A DNA stretch of 64,000 nucleotides, from positions 364,277 through 428,276 of the forward strand of contig KQ965738.1 of NCBI GenBank assembly GCA_001574975.1. Reading direction: 5' to 3'. The DNA comes from Gonapodya prolifera JEL478 (Eukaryota; Monoblepharomycota; Monoblepharidomycetes; Monoblepharidales; Gonapodyaceae). The notes below the pieces were generated by a model, which saw nothing but the letters and a program-made list of their open reading frames with translations, was not told the origin of the DNA and did no database searches. The first letter of the stretch is position 1. Each line of letters opens with the position of its first letter. This document shows positions 11,316 through 21,691 of the stretch, piece after piece. Both the position numbers and the translations under genes were made by a program.

Positions 11316-14300
11316 ATGAACCCCTCCTACATCGCCGCGCAGCACCTGCGCAACCAGCTTATGCAGCACGTCGCAGACCCAACCTCCCAACTCGGGTCCT
11401 CCGCCTCCTCCTCCTCCTCCTCCGACGCGCTCGCCAACGCCACACCGCAACAGCGCCAGTTCGACCATCCTCTCACTCAACACCAAGCGCAGGCGCAGGC
11501 GCAGGCGCAGGGGCAAGGGCAGCAGTCCATCCTGACAGCCCAACAACACCACATGCTGCTCAACCAGCTCAAGCAGCTCCGCACGCTCCAAGCCTCGGGA
11601 CAGGCCCAATCGCTTCCCCAATCCACACCTGGCATCCCCACATCCGCCGCGGGGGGGTTTTCAACCGCGACCCAATTCTTCCCTCACCAACAACAACAAT
11701 ACCAACCATACCAACAACAACCCCAACTCCCTCCCACATCCTCCACCTCGTCCACCTCCTCCTCAGCCTCCGCATCCACATCCGCCTCAGCCCTGCAAGC
11801 CCAAATCCAGCGCCTTCTCGTCGCACAACAAAACTCGGCCCTCGCCGCCGCCGCCTCTGCCAACGCCACCGCGTCGCCCTTCTCCTCGTTCGCGTCCGTC
11901 CACGCAGGCGCGCGCCCCGCGGCGTCCACACCGCTCCAGTCCATGGCCATGTCGGCGCTTTCGGCGACCCCCGTGCAGTCGATGGCCGTGGCGGCGCTGG
12001 GGGGTGTGAATGGCCAGAACGGCGGCGGTGGCGCTGGGGGTGGTGGTGAGGGGGGGGGAGTGGGTGTCGGTGTGGGTGGGACGGCTGGGAGTCCTGGAAG
12101 TATGCAGATTGGCACGGGTATGGGCATGGGCTTGGGCTCGAACGGCGGTCCTGGCAGTGCTGGAATCGGAATCGGAGTCGGCGTTGGAGCGGGTGTCGGC
12201 GTCGGCGTCGGGTTGGGTCAGACACCCGGAGGCGGCGGCGGCGTGTCCATGGCGGGTCAAACACCCGGCGGTGGTGGTATGCAGACCCAACAAAGCCTAC
12301 AAGCGCCGAACCAAGGCCAACCAGGCCAACAGAACCAACCCCAATCCCAAACCGGCAGCAAAGTCCCCGCCAACCTCCTCCAATCCATCCAGCGCCTCGC
12401 CGCCGCCGCATCGTCCACAAACGCCCTGGCCGCCGTGCACTCCACAAACCGCCCGCCCCCCGCCCTGCCCTACCGCGGGTCGGATCCCGCCGGCCCGACA
12501 CCGTTCGCGACTTGGGGCGCTCCCGGGGGGCAGCCCGTGATCCCCATCCCCCCGGGAGGCGGCGTGGCAGGGGCCGGTGTGGCACTGGGCGGCGGCGCCG
12601 GGAGCTTGAGTGCCCCCGCGGTCGGGGTGCAAGGTGGGGGGCCCGTGGCGGCGCCCCCACCTGTAGACCCGGCACGGCTCGCGGCGCTGCCGACGCAGCA
12701 GTTTGGGCAGGTGTATATGGACTTTATGGCCCGGCGCGGGTGTACCCTGACGGCGGCGAGGACCGTCGTGGGTGGGAAGGTGTTGGAGATTAGGGATGTG
12801 TTTGTAGCGGTGGTGGGTGCGGGGGGAGGCGTGAATGTGAGTTTTTTGTGTGGCGGGGGGGGGNGGGGGGAAGTCGTGGTGGTGGAGGGTCGTGACTTGG
12901 GTTGAGTTGGGTTGGGGCCTGCGCCCTCTCGCTGTTTCACGTGTCTCACGCTCGCTTCCCCTCCAAACCCAACCTACACCGTCGCCCACCCGCTCCCCAT
13001 CACCCAGGTCACCAACGCCAAAAAATGGAAGAACATCTCCATAACCCTCGGCTTCACCCCAGCCTCGTCCGTCTCGGCGGCGCTGCGCAAGGCGTACGCG
13101 CTCCTGCTGCAGCCGTTCGAGGACTGGGCGCTCAAGAGCGTCCCGGCCGAGCAGATGAGCGCAAAGGATGTCGCGGCCGCGCAGGGGCTGGTCGGGGGCA
13201 GGCTTGGTGGCGCGATGGGTGGACCGATGGGTGTGGGAGTGGGAGTGGGAGTGGGCGTTGGGCCGGGGCAGATGCAGATGCAGATGCAGGGGCAGGTGGT
13301 ACGTGCGCGACCCGTTTTACTGCTTTCACCCGCACCCAACCCTGACGGCTCATTGACGTCGTACAGCAACAGCCGCTCCGCCCCATGAACCCCTCAACAG
13401 ACCCGCCCTCACTCATGGCCGCGTCGCCATTCACCTCGTCGCCATTCATGTCCGCCGCGTCCGCTCCAAAACTCAAACTTCCTCCTCAACCCGTAACGCC
13501 CGACATTAAGCCCCCGCCCATCCCGCTTCCGGTCTCCGTTGCCCCCATGTCCGCGGCTGCGGTGGGAGCAGGAATAGGAATAGGGGTGGGGGCACTGGCA
13601 GGAGTAGGAGGTCCTGGGGCCATCGCATCTCCACGACCTGTAAAACAGCCCGTGCCGCGGCTACCTTCGGGCTCGCTTCCGATCCCCTCTTTTCCCACCA
13701 TCCCTTCCATCGCCTCCACCGCCACCGCCGCCGCCAAGTCCGCACCAACCCCGACCTCCACACGGCCCCAAAAGCCCAGCAAACCCTTCTACACGCCCAC
13801 GCGGCTCGACGTTTCTCCTCACGGGGGGCTTGACCTTCCCTCGCTGTTCGCGTCCGTTGTGGAGCCGTTACCGCGTACAAAGGAGGACCTAACCTTTCCC
13901 GTCGATATGCGGCGGATCGAAATGGCTCTCCTGAGCGGAATCGACAGCGAGGTGGATTGGGCGTTGGAGACCATGGCCGTTGTCTCGGCGGCGCAGGAGG
14001 GTGTGCCCAAGATGCCGCTGTTTGCAGGTGTTGTGGCGGCGGTGTTTGGAGTGTGGAGGGAGTGTCTGGATGCGCTCCTTGGAAGTGGTCAGGAGGATGG
14101 CCGCGGTGGTAAGGTGGAGGTCGGAGAGGGAAGGAAGAGGAAGCGGGATGACGAGGCGTTTGGCGGTTTGCGAGGCCACGCGGAAGAGAAGGATAGTGGT
14201 TTGCCCGCCTCACGCTTTGCCCTCCCTGACCCCCGAACTTACCTTGTGACTTACTCGTACGCCTCCCTCCTCGAACGTTCCTACGAGGACATCTGCGCCC

Positions 14301-15298
14301 CTCCTCTTTTGGCTCCCGCGTTGCACACAACGGGGACGAAAACGCGACTCGAACTCGTCATGGCACGGCTGGACGCCGTGGTACTGGTACTGCGGAACTT
14401 GTCGTTTTCGAGTGAGAATGCGGCGCTGTTTGGACGTACCAAGGGGGTGGTCGAGGCAGTGGTGCGAGCGGGCAGGGTCGGTGTTGGTGGGAAGGAGAAC
14501 ACCGTTCCACAACTTCCGCCACTTCCGAGCCAGCGCCCGCGCCCGCCACGACTCCCGGCGAGCTTTGTCTTGGATTTGAGAAAGCATCTTGTTGTTCTGC
14601 TTTCCCACATGTCATCCTTCATCGTCGTGCGGGACCCCTCCACGTCGGCCGAGCTGCTGCTCCTCCTGGCCTCATTCGTCGACAAGCACAACCAGGCCTA
14701 CACCTTCCCTGCGCTGGAATCCCTCGCTAAGTTCACGACGCTGGTTGAGAATGCCGACGCGCTGGAACAGCTCGCCGCGTCGGGCTCTGGTGTCGTCCAT
14801 GCTATTCTGGACGTGCTCATGGAATCCCTCCCCGATGAAGTCGACGAGTACACACCAGCCGATACCTGTGCGGCCGCCGAGCTTGCGCTCATGGCTGTGC
14901 ACAACCTAGCAGCGTTGGGAGACGCACCGCGAGCGCACCTTGCACGCACCCCGGGCCTGCTAAGACGGATGCTCAGCACGGTGACGTTCCCACCCACAAT
15001 GGACACCGCGCTGGCGGAGTACCACGCCTCCCAGCTTCGGATCAAGATGGCTGGCCGAGCGGGTTCGCAGGTCCAGCTCGCGCCGTGGGTGAACTCTCAG
15101 CTGCACAAGCTTGCCGAGATCCTACCGGTCTGTCAGCGCGCCACAAAGGTCCTGCTTGAAGTCAGCAAGTCGCGTGTGGGGAGGGACGCGATGCGAGATA
15201 TCGAGGATGAGGTCGTGTACGTGTTGCTTGAAGGGAAGGGGTTGGATAACGAGGTCGTGAGGGTTTTGGGGGATGTGGTAGCGGCATTGGCGGGGTGA
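11316..15298 (+). CDS. SWI1/ARID1-type subunit of a SWI/SNF chromatin remodeller
   Basis: Three exons, 11316-12836, 13008-13298, 13367-15298, all phase 0, 1,247 aa. The N-terminal half is low complexity (Ser, Gln, Ala, then Gly/Val-rich), as in SWI1/ARID1 proteins. The ARID DNA-binding domain spans the first intron: FGQVYMDFMARRGCTL, then VTNAKKWKNISITLGF and LRKAYALLLQPFEDW. After a second Pro/Ala-rich stretch, a C-terminal helical region of about 450 aa (starting near TPTRLDVSPHGGLDLPSLF) matches the ARM-like ARID1/SWI1 C-terminal domain. Role: nuclear, non-specific AT-DNA binding and recruitment of the SWI/SNF ATPase. The first intron holds a G run with one ambiguous base (12864). Expression control is not visible. 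Confidence 0.85.
12864..12864. other. Ambiguous base in a poly-G tract
   Basis: A single N interrupts a G run inside intron 1 of the SWI1-like gene. It is an assembly or sequencing uncertainty, not a biological feature, and has no coding effect. Confidence 0.95.
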
Positions 15299-15468
15299 TG
15301 ATGGCACGGTTTGGTATTACGAAATCACTTCATTGTTTAAGCATGTATAGTCTTTGCAAAGTTCTTTGGAGTACATGTTGTTTTCTTTCGACCGAATTCT
15401 AAAACGGGTAAGCCCGACTTACCTTCATTTACTTTCCGAGGGGTTTGTAGAATGCATCGACTCCCCTC

Positions 15469-15573
15469 CGAGATCTCTCACTCACCTCCACGGCTCTCCT
15501 TCTCACCAGACCCCCGGCCACCCACCTCGAGCTTGAAGCAGCAACCACCCTCGCGCGCAAATGCATGGGCTTG
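15469..15573 (+). pseudogene. Fragment of the last exon of a cytosine-deaminase-like gene
   Basis: In one frame this stretch reads DLSLTSTALLLTRPPATHL then ELEAATTLARKCMGLYPH before a stop. It aligns with the start of exon 3 of the amidohydrolase at 6383-7999 (TASLTCTALHLTSPSASHL, ALEFTTTRARQCMGL). About two thirds of residues match. No HLHLDK region, no other exon and no frame extension exist here, so it is a stranded remnant of a second gene copy 7.5 kb from the intact one. Confidence 0.65.
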
Positions 15574-15825
15574 TATCCACACTGACAGGTTCCTGGATCA
15601 AGAGGGGGTCAGGAGGATATGCATATCGGAGGAGGAACTTCTGACACCCCTAGCAATAGCGAAGACACGAGTGTGCTGTACGACGTCATTTGGCTGCCTC
15701 AGCTCAAAGCTACTGTGATCATAACCAGACTTTCGTTCGGTTCCCCCAGTTAAATATATCAATACAGTAATAACAATTGCTCAAATTCCAAAACTTTTAC
15801 TTGTAATTTTACTTTTACGCACAAA
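15574..15825. other. Intergenic, AT-rich
   Basis: AT-rich spacer between the fragment and the stop of the receptor gene on the minus strand; likely holds the receptor's 3' end. Nothing else seen. Confidence 0.4.
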
Positions 15826-17225
15826 TCAAACTCTGGCAGCCCGCTTGAGAAGTCCCTTCATGCTCCTCGCTACTTTCACACCCCAGTACGCATCCTGCAC
15901 ACGACGCCTCTCCCACTCGAGTTCTATCTCCTCTTTCCTGTTCCCCGCGTACCTCGGATCCATTGTGTGGTGGTACATATCCGGTGGTGGCGCAAACGCC
16001 GTCTCGAGGCTGTTCACCTCCTCGAGGAGTGCTTTTGCGACGGAACGGAAGGTGGGGTCAAACGCGAAGAAGCCGATGGAGTTGATGAAGCCAGTTCCCA
16101 TGAGCAATTGCTCTGCATGTAAGGGAGCGACGGTAAGTTGGCGTTACATGAATGAGTGAAGGAAAGGTTTGTTTCTCACCTCCGACGACCATACCCCACT
16201 TTCCGCCAGCGACGTCAACAAGAGCACCACCGCCAACACAAATGAGTGTCGTTATCGGGTACTAAAAGTAACCATTCAAAAACAGGAATCGGACAACAAG
16301 TTCTTTCTCTATTACTCACCCACACCAGCCGCTTTGTGATGACGTTAGTGTCTTCCCTCATGGTGTTCCCAACACTGAGCATCCCACTCTGAGGCACCCT
16401 CAGAGTATCTGCCAGTGGCAATCGGGGGACAAGACTGCGGATGATAAATACTCCCATGATCATTGTTGATACGGCGAAGAAAGCTGAAGCGGTGTAGGTC
16501 ACAATGGCACGCCAGCCCAGCATGTCGCGCACCCAGCAGGCACCGTCGCGATCCATGGGACCAGTTCTGGCGAGATAAGTAAAAAGAAGATTAACCCAGA
16601 GGGTTTCGCACGAGCGAATGTCGCACTTGGATTGTACTCACCCTCCGATGGTAAGGAATGCAAAAACAAGAGCGCTTCCGATCGGGAAGGAAAGAATTGC
16701 GTTTTCCATAAACTGCGACCTCCGCGCGTGAAGTACGAGTGAATGGAACAGCAAGAAATAGATGGCAAACGAGGTGCAATAGTCCCCGGTGATGCCAGCC
16801 GTTACAACAAACACGCCGGTACTGTTAGTCGAGGGTGTGGTGTGGGTTGTCATCATTCCGCGGAGCAAGATGCACAACCTTCTCACTGGCAAGCAGGACT
16901 GTTTGGATCCACGAAGCCAATTCCGTAGAGAATGAGGCCTGAAGTCACGTTAAAACTGAACATGAATATGATCAACTTGTGTAAGGGATGTTTGAGTATT
17001 GGTAATCGCGCACTGAGTGGGGAGGGGGGAGGCAGCGAGGTTTTGTGAGTTCGACCCCACATAGAGGGACAGAGAATAGTCGTACCCGAACGCGATTGCG
17101 TAAAAGATGAGCACACTAAGGCCTCCTATTGTGGTTAAAGCGGTGACCGGAATGATCCAAATGGCACGTTGTCCCCGCGTGAAGTTTCCGTTCCGGATTG
17201 CAACTGCATCACCCCAATCGTCCAT
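15826..17225 (-). CDS. Seven-transmembrane receptor, cAMP-receptor-like GPCR
   Basis: Six exons, high to low: 17225-17086, 17012-16887, 16821-16642, 16566-16320, 16261-16180, 16112-15826; all GT-AG, phases consistent, 353 aa. Seven hydrophobic segments are readable: AIWIIPVTALTTIGGLSVLI, LIIFMFSFNVTSGLILYGIG, GVFVVTAGITGDYCTSFAIY, ILSFPIGSALVFAFLTIG, IVTYTASAFFAVSTMIMGVF, VWYPITTLICVGGGALVDVA and MGTGFINSIGFFAF. The N-terminus has an NFT glycosylation site; the Cys after the second segment and the Cys of segment four-five (DGACW) could form the usual extracellular bridge. The C-terminal tail is charged. The order and short loops fit the Dictyostelium cAMP-receptor/fungal GprC-like class that signals through G-alpha at the plasma membrane. 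The ligand is unknown. Confidence 0.75.
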
Positions 17226-18302
17226 CGTGTCGAGCGAGCAATCGAAAGCGTGGCGGAGCGGTACGAGGTAGGAAGAGAGAACAAGTCAAGTTGTGGCACA
17301 AATGCGTGGGTGACATGTCTGTAACGGAAAAGGCGAGAATTGTTAGCGCCTCCTAGTACCTCAACCTCCTGAGGCCTCTTCCTTGGTCGACATTCCCCTC
17401 AAAGCGTGGATCTTTATCCCTTACGAATTATTCCACAAACCCCGCGGAAAGCGGATGGGTGGATCGCGCCGTTGTGACGACGCACTTGAATTTAACTACA
17501 TGTAGTTCGACATGAGGAACCCAACCTTGCAATCCCTTGCAAAGGAAACCGTTTAGTCAAAAGCGCGTCAACTGTCTCGCATGAGCATCTTCATTGAAAT
17601 AAATAAACGTAGGAGTTCAATGGATCAGCTCTTACTCTCACAAGGCTCCCCTCGCCCGGCCGCGTTCGCATCAATATGGAAGAAAGCTGCTTCGTGAAGC
17701 GGCGCCACAATGACTCGGAGTCTCTCCTCATAGAAGAAGTGACCTCTCTGTCTCCCCTCTTCACCCATGAATGGGTGCGATCACCCTCCCCCCAGTCAAC
17801 CCGAACTCATCTCTTTCGACCATGACAGGCGTGCGTGATTGCCCAACGTGACCGTCACTCCAGCATCCCATCGGCACACGAAGAGATTAGAGGGAGGGAC
17901 TCTCGGTCATCTTCGTTTCTTTTTTCTTGGAGATGAATGCGGGGAAGAAGATTCGTAGTGCAACTCAACGCAACCAGGACGGAGCTTCGCCTGCAGTCGA
18001 CTAAGGATCACAATCACTCGTTATTTCCACGCATTCCACAAAGGAGAGGTCAATTAGACAAGGGGGCGAAACTGAGCTTTCTAAGATTTCTTGGCGAGCT
18101 GCTTCGGCCATGGAAATTTTCACCATCCGCAGCATTCACTCCATTCGCCAACACAGAGCTCGACGAGCTGTACGCGGTAGGGAACCATTGCTATTCGTAA
18201 ACTCTACGCTTTTTGCCCCCTTCGAAAGACGCCTACAGGACAAGGAAACTATACAAGTCAACCCGCTGAGACACCCTGTGATCCACGCGTCGCAATCGAC
18301 CA
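17226..18302. other. Divergent intergenic region, 1.1 kb
   Basis: Shared upstream space of the receptor (minus) and the acidic protein (plus). It contains a 14-nt perfect palindrome at 17494-17507 (AACTACATGTAGTT), a possible dimeric regulator site. No gene supported. Confidence 0.4.
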
Positions 18303-20277
18303 ATGTCTGCCCTCGCATCACTCCCTACTCCGACGACTACCTCCCTCAACCTGACAGGTCCATCCGCAGTCCATTCTGATTCCCACTCCGCACCCCTGCC
18401 AGACGACGAACCTGCGGACCCCGTCGAACACGGGGATGCGGAGGAGTCATACGTGGACTTGGACGACGTTGAAGAAGAGGTTGAGGAGGCCGTGTGGGAT
18501 GACGCGGAGGTGGATGCCGAGGGTGCGGTGGACGGCGAGTACGAGTACGGGCGGCCCCACGCGACAGACGCTGAGTGGGTCGACGGGAATGACACCCTCG
18601 ACGCCGAGGAATTGGATGGAGGAGGCGTGCTTGATCTTCCTACTGAGAACACCGGCCGTGACCCACCATCCAACTTCTCGCCCGCCCCGTGCGTCATGCT
18701 CAACCTCGACTCGTCGTGGCACTCCATGTTCTCCCTTCCACCCGCTGTGCCGCCATTCCTTCCGCTTCTGTCAATCCCACCCCTGTTCTCCAAGAACCCC
18801 ACCGCCGCGTCCCGTTTTTTCTGGAGGGCGTCAGTCGGCGACCTTGTGCGAGAAATCAAACGAGGTCTCAGGGTCGAGTGCGATATCACCCTCGAGGCGC
18901 CCGCGCTGGGCCTCTCATTCGGTGCCGCGTCCGAGTACCTGGACCGCCCGCTGCGTCGCCTGGTGGAGTTCCATGCGGCAATGCATGCCAAGAAGACCGC
19001 GCAGGCGAGGAGGGCTGCGAGGCGCGGGGGTGGCAGCGGAAGACCTGCGAACGGGGAAGCGGGGGTGCCTCCACTGAAGCTGGTGGCGATGAGACATAGA
19101 GTGAACTTCGAGGAGCGGTGGGAGTACCTGGAGGAGGTAACGAGAGACGGTGAGTCAAGAGTCGGTGCTTGGGCCCCGTGGACCTTCTGATATTAATCAT
19201 TCGTTTACCCGAACACCACCAGCTGCCGCCCCCACTGATCCCATTGTTCTCTCCGATTCTGACTCTGACGCAGCAGCAGCACCCACCAGTCGCCCCTTCC
19301 CCAACGGTCGCGGTGGCAAGGCGAAGCGCACGGGTAGTAGTACTGCCACTGCGCGGGACGTCGGTGAGGTTGAGGTTGTGGACGTTGATGCGATGGAGGA
19401 CTACGAGTACGAAGATGCTGACGAAGGGCCTGCCGATGGGGAGGTTGATGAGTTGGGGCCCGACGCTGACGTGGGAGGCAACGAAGAGGAAGATGATGGA
19501 GACGATGCTGACGGGGGCGAGATTGTGCGTGAGGGCCTTGTAGAACGTGTTCCTGGTAGTGGTGGATGGGATCTTGAAGGGGGGTGGGATGGCGGAGAGA
19601 TTGTGGATGTTGATGCGGATGGGGATGGCGATGGGGATGGCGAGGGTGCCAAGGCCGGCGAGGACGTGGAAGTGGAGGTGTTTGTCGTTGGGGACGAGGA
19701 CAAAGAGGCGGAGGCACCCGAGTTGGAGTGGGACGGGGCCGAGCGGAAGGAAGCGACCGACGATCTCGCGACGCCGGGAAAGGAGCAAGTGGGGTCGAGG
19801 GTGTCGGGCGCGGTGGAAGTGCCATCCTCACCAGACAAGAGGGGCGACCGAGAGGAGGGAAATCAAGTGGATGGAGGACGGGAAGTTGGGCTGGGAGGAG
19901 TGCACCAAGATGGTGAGTGCACTGATGGTATTGACCTCGCGTCGTACCTCGGAACACTCCCCCTCACCCGCCTCATCCTCCCATTCTCCTTAGCCTCGCT
20001 GACCTCGCCCGAATCTGCCCTGCCTTCTTCGCCCAAGCACCTCACGGCCGCCGCCGCGACATACGCGTCACCACCACCGTCGGTGGGCGCGCTGAGCGGG
20101 GAGCCACCGATACCTGATGCAAGTGCAAGTGGAGGAGCGGGCAAGCGCAAGTCGCCTGGGGCTGGGTTGGATGAACAACAGGAGGAACCGACTGCGGGAG
20201 AACCTGGGAACCAGGGAGAACATGCGGAGGAGCGTGAAGTGCCGAGAGAAGAAAAGCGGAGGAGGGTTGAAGAATGA
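18303..20277 (+). CDS. Highly acidic, probably nuclear protein with a SUMO-interacting-type motif
   Basis: Exons 18303-19149 and 19223-20277 (GTGAGT donor, phase 1) give 633 aa. An optional third intron (19913-19993, 81 nt, good GTGAGT and pyrimidine-rich TTAG end) would remove 27 codons without changing frame. The N-terminal part has an acidic tract, then a folded-looking segment (NLDSSWHSMFSLPPAVPPFL to LRRLVEFHAAMHAKKTAQAR) and a basic stretch. Exon 2 opens with DPIVLSDSDSD, a hydrophobic core followed by acidic/Ser residues typical of SUMO-interacting motifs, then long Asp/Glu/Gly runs and a basic C-terminus (KRRRVEE, possible nuclear localisation signal). Family not recognised. A chromatin or SUMO-pathway role is a guess from composition. 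Confidence 0.6.
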
Positions 20278-20439
20278 TGGGGTGAGGAGGCGGTTTGCAT
20301 TGGATGGAGTTTGCAAGGGGGAGTGTAAGTTTTGCAAGGAGATAGGGGTCGTGGGAGAATCTTGTTTTTCATTTGATCTTAGTGGGATAATACATGTGAT
20401 TGATGGATGTGAAGGTCCGCTGGTTTGGGGTTCGGCCCC

Positions 20440-21582
20440 ATGAAGTGCAAGATCAAGACTGCAAAACCCATCCGCGGCCCTTACGCGCCCTCTTCCGGAC
20501 GAACACCCGCGGACGATGCTGCAATGGCAACCGCATCGCCAACAGAACTTCTCTTCGCCGCTTTCGTGGCGGGCGACGCTGTGGCCGCATCCCAGTCTCT
20601 ACGCAGAGGAGGAGCCGCTAAGGCTCGAAAAATAGATGCAAGGTCTTCGAGAGACTGGAGCCGCAACAAGACGGATATGTCGACCGCGGGGCCTTGGAGT
20701 TTCTGGAGGATACTCTTGTTGCAGAGTCTGCGCTTTGCGTGGCCATTATGCGTGGCCATATCGACATCGTGCGCATCCTTCTAGACTGGGGTGCAGACGT
20801 CAACGAACCGATCGAGTGGAAAATTATTAACTGGGGTAAACAATGGGGTGAAGCAAATCTGGAACACGCAGCGATGGTTCGTCACCGTAAACTTCCCCTC
20901 GGCCTTGGCGTTCGCCTTGGGGAAATTGGGGACCATAAAACTCTTCAACGGAAACCTGGACAGAGAGTGGCAAAAGCGCCGCCGAGCGAGGAATCCTTCC
21001 CATGAACGCACCTGGTGCGCAATTCTTGACCCCGCGAGGAGCCACCAAACATATACCCAATCGACCATTGTCCTGGATTTGAGCATGATAAAGCTCCTAT
21101 TATCCCGGGGCGCTGTCGTCACAAACCAACTGGTTCAGGCTTGCGAGGACCTGGAAGACGAACGCATCGCCCTCATCGTAAGGCACCACTGGCGTGAACG
21201 ACAATGGGATGCTAAGCGGTATAGCAAAATCACACCACCCTTCACACCCGGTGCTGTTGCGCGTCAGACCGAGACTCGTGGGAAGACGAGCTGCGGTCAA
21301 ACGAACATTCCCCTTTAAATCTTGTTGCTAACAAAAGCCGCTTATCGGAGACCGCGTTCCTCGAAATCTCCGTCCGCATTTTAGACGCAGAGACGAGAAA
21401 CGAGCGATTGCTCACTGAAAACGCCCAGCTTCGTGAAAAGGGGCGCAACCTCCAGTCCCAGATCGACGACCGGCCCCACCTGCTATTTCCCCGAATCACT
21501 CTTCCCACTCCAACACACCTCCAGCCCCGATTCATCGACCGATCTCGTGGATATCTCTGCAAGTTCGTGCAAACACGGTAGC
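20440..21582 (+). pseudogene. Ankyrin-repeat gene, decayed
   Basis: Ankyrin-type sequence is spread over three frames: PTELLFAAFVAGDAVAASQS (about 20545), ALEFLEDTLVAESALCVAIM followed by RGHIDIVRILLDWGADVNEP (about 20690-20815), then FPSALAFALGKLGTIKLF and LSMIKLLLSRGAVVTNQL (about 20885-21140), and finally a Leu-rich coiled coil with RILDAETRNERLLTENAQL (about 21375-21430). The first frame change is explained by the A5 run near 20630 being one base short; the second lies near 20870; the third lies between 21170 and 21270. A 36-nt gap with GT/AG ends at the second break does not restore frame. Neighbouring genes splice cleanly, so sequence error at three places is less likely than decay. Confidence 0.55.
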
Positions 21583-21691
21583 AAAACCGCTCTGGGCCGG
21601 TAATTCTCGTGTGTCTTGTGTTTACCACATGTGGTCACATACTTAAATGTGGACCTGTCTGCGCAAAACAAGACACTGCCCAATACCCGAC

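Noticed and set aside
11569-12675. Long minus-strand open frame (368 codons) opposite the SWI1-like gene.
   Set aside because: Arg/Pro-rich shadow of a GC-rich, low-complexity plus-strand coding exon; no domain or start context.
19205-19957. Long minus frames opposite the acidic protein.
   Set aside because: Produced by the Asp/Glu/Gly codon runs of the plus strand; composition is His/Pro/Arg noise.
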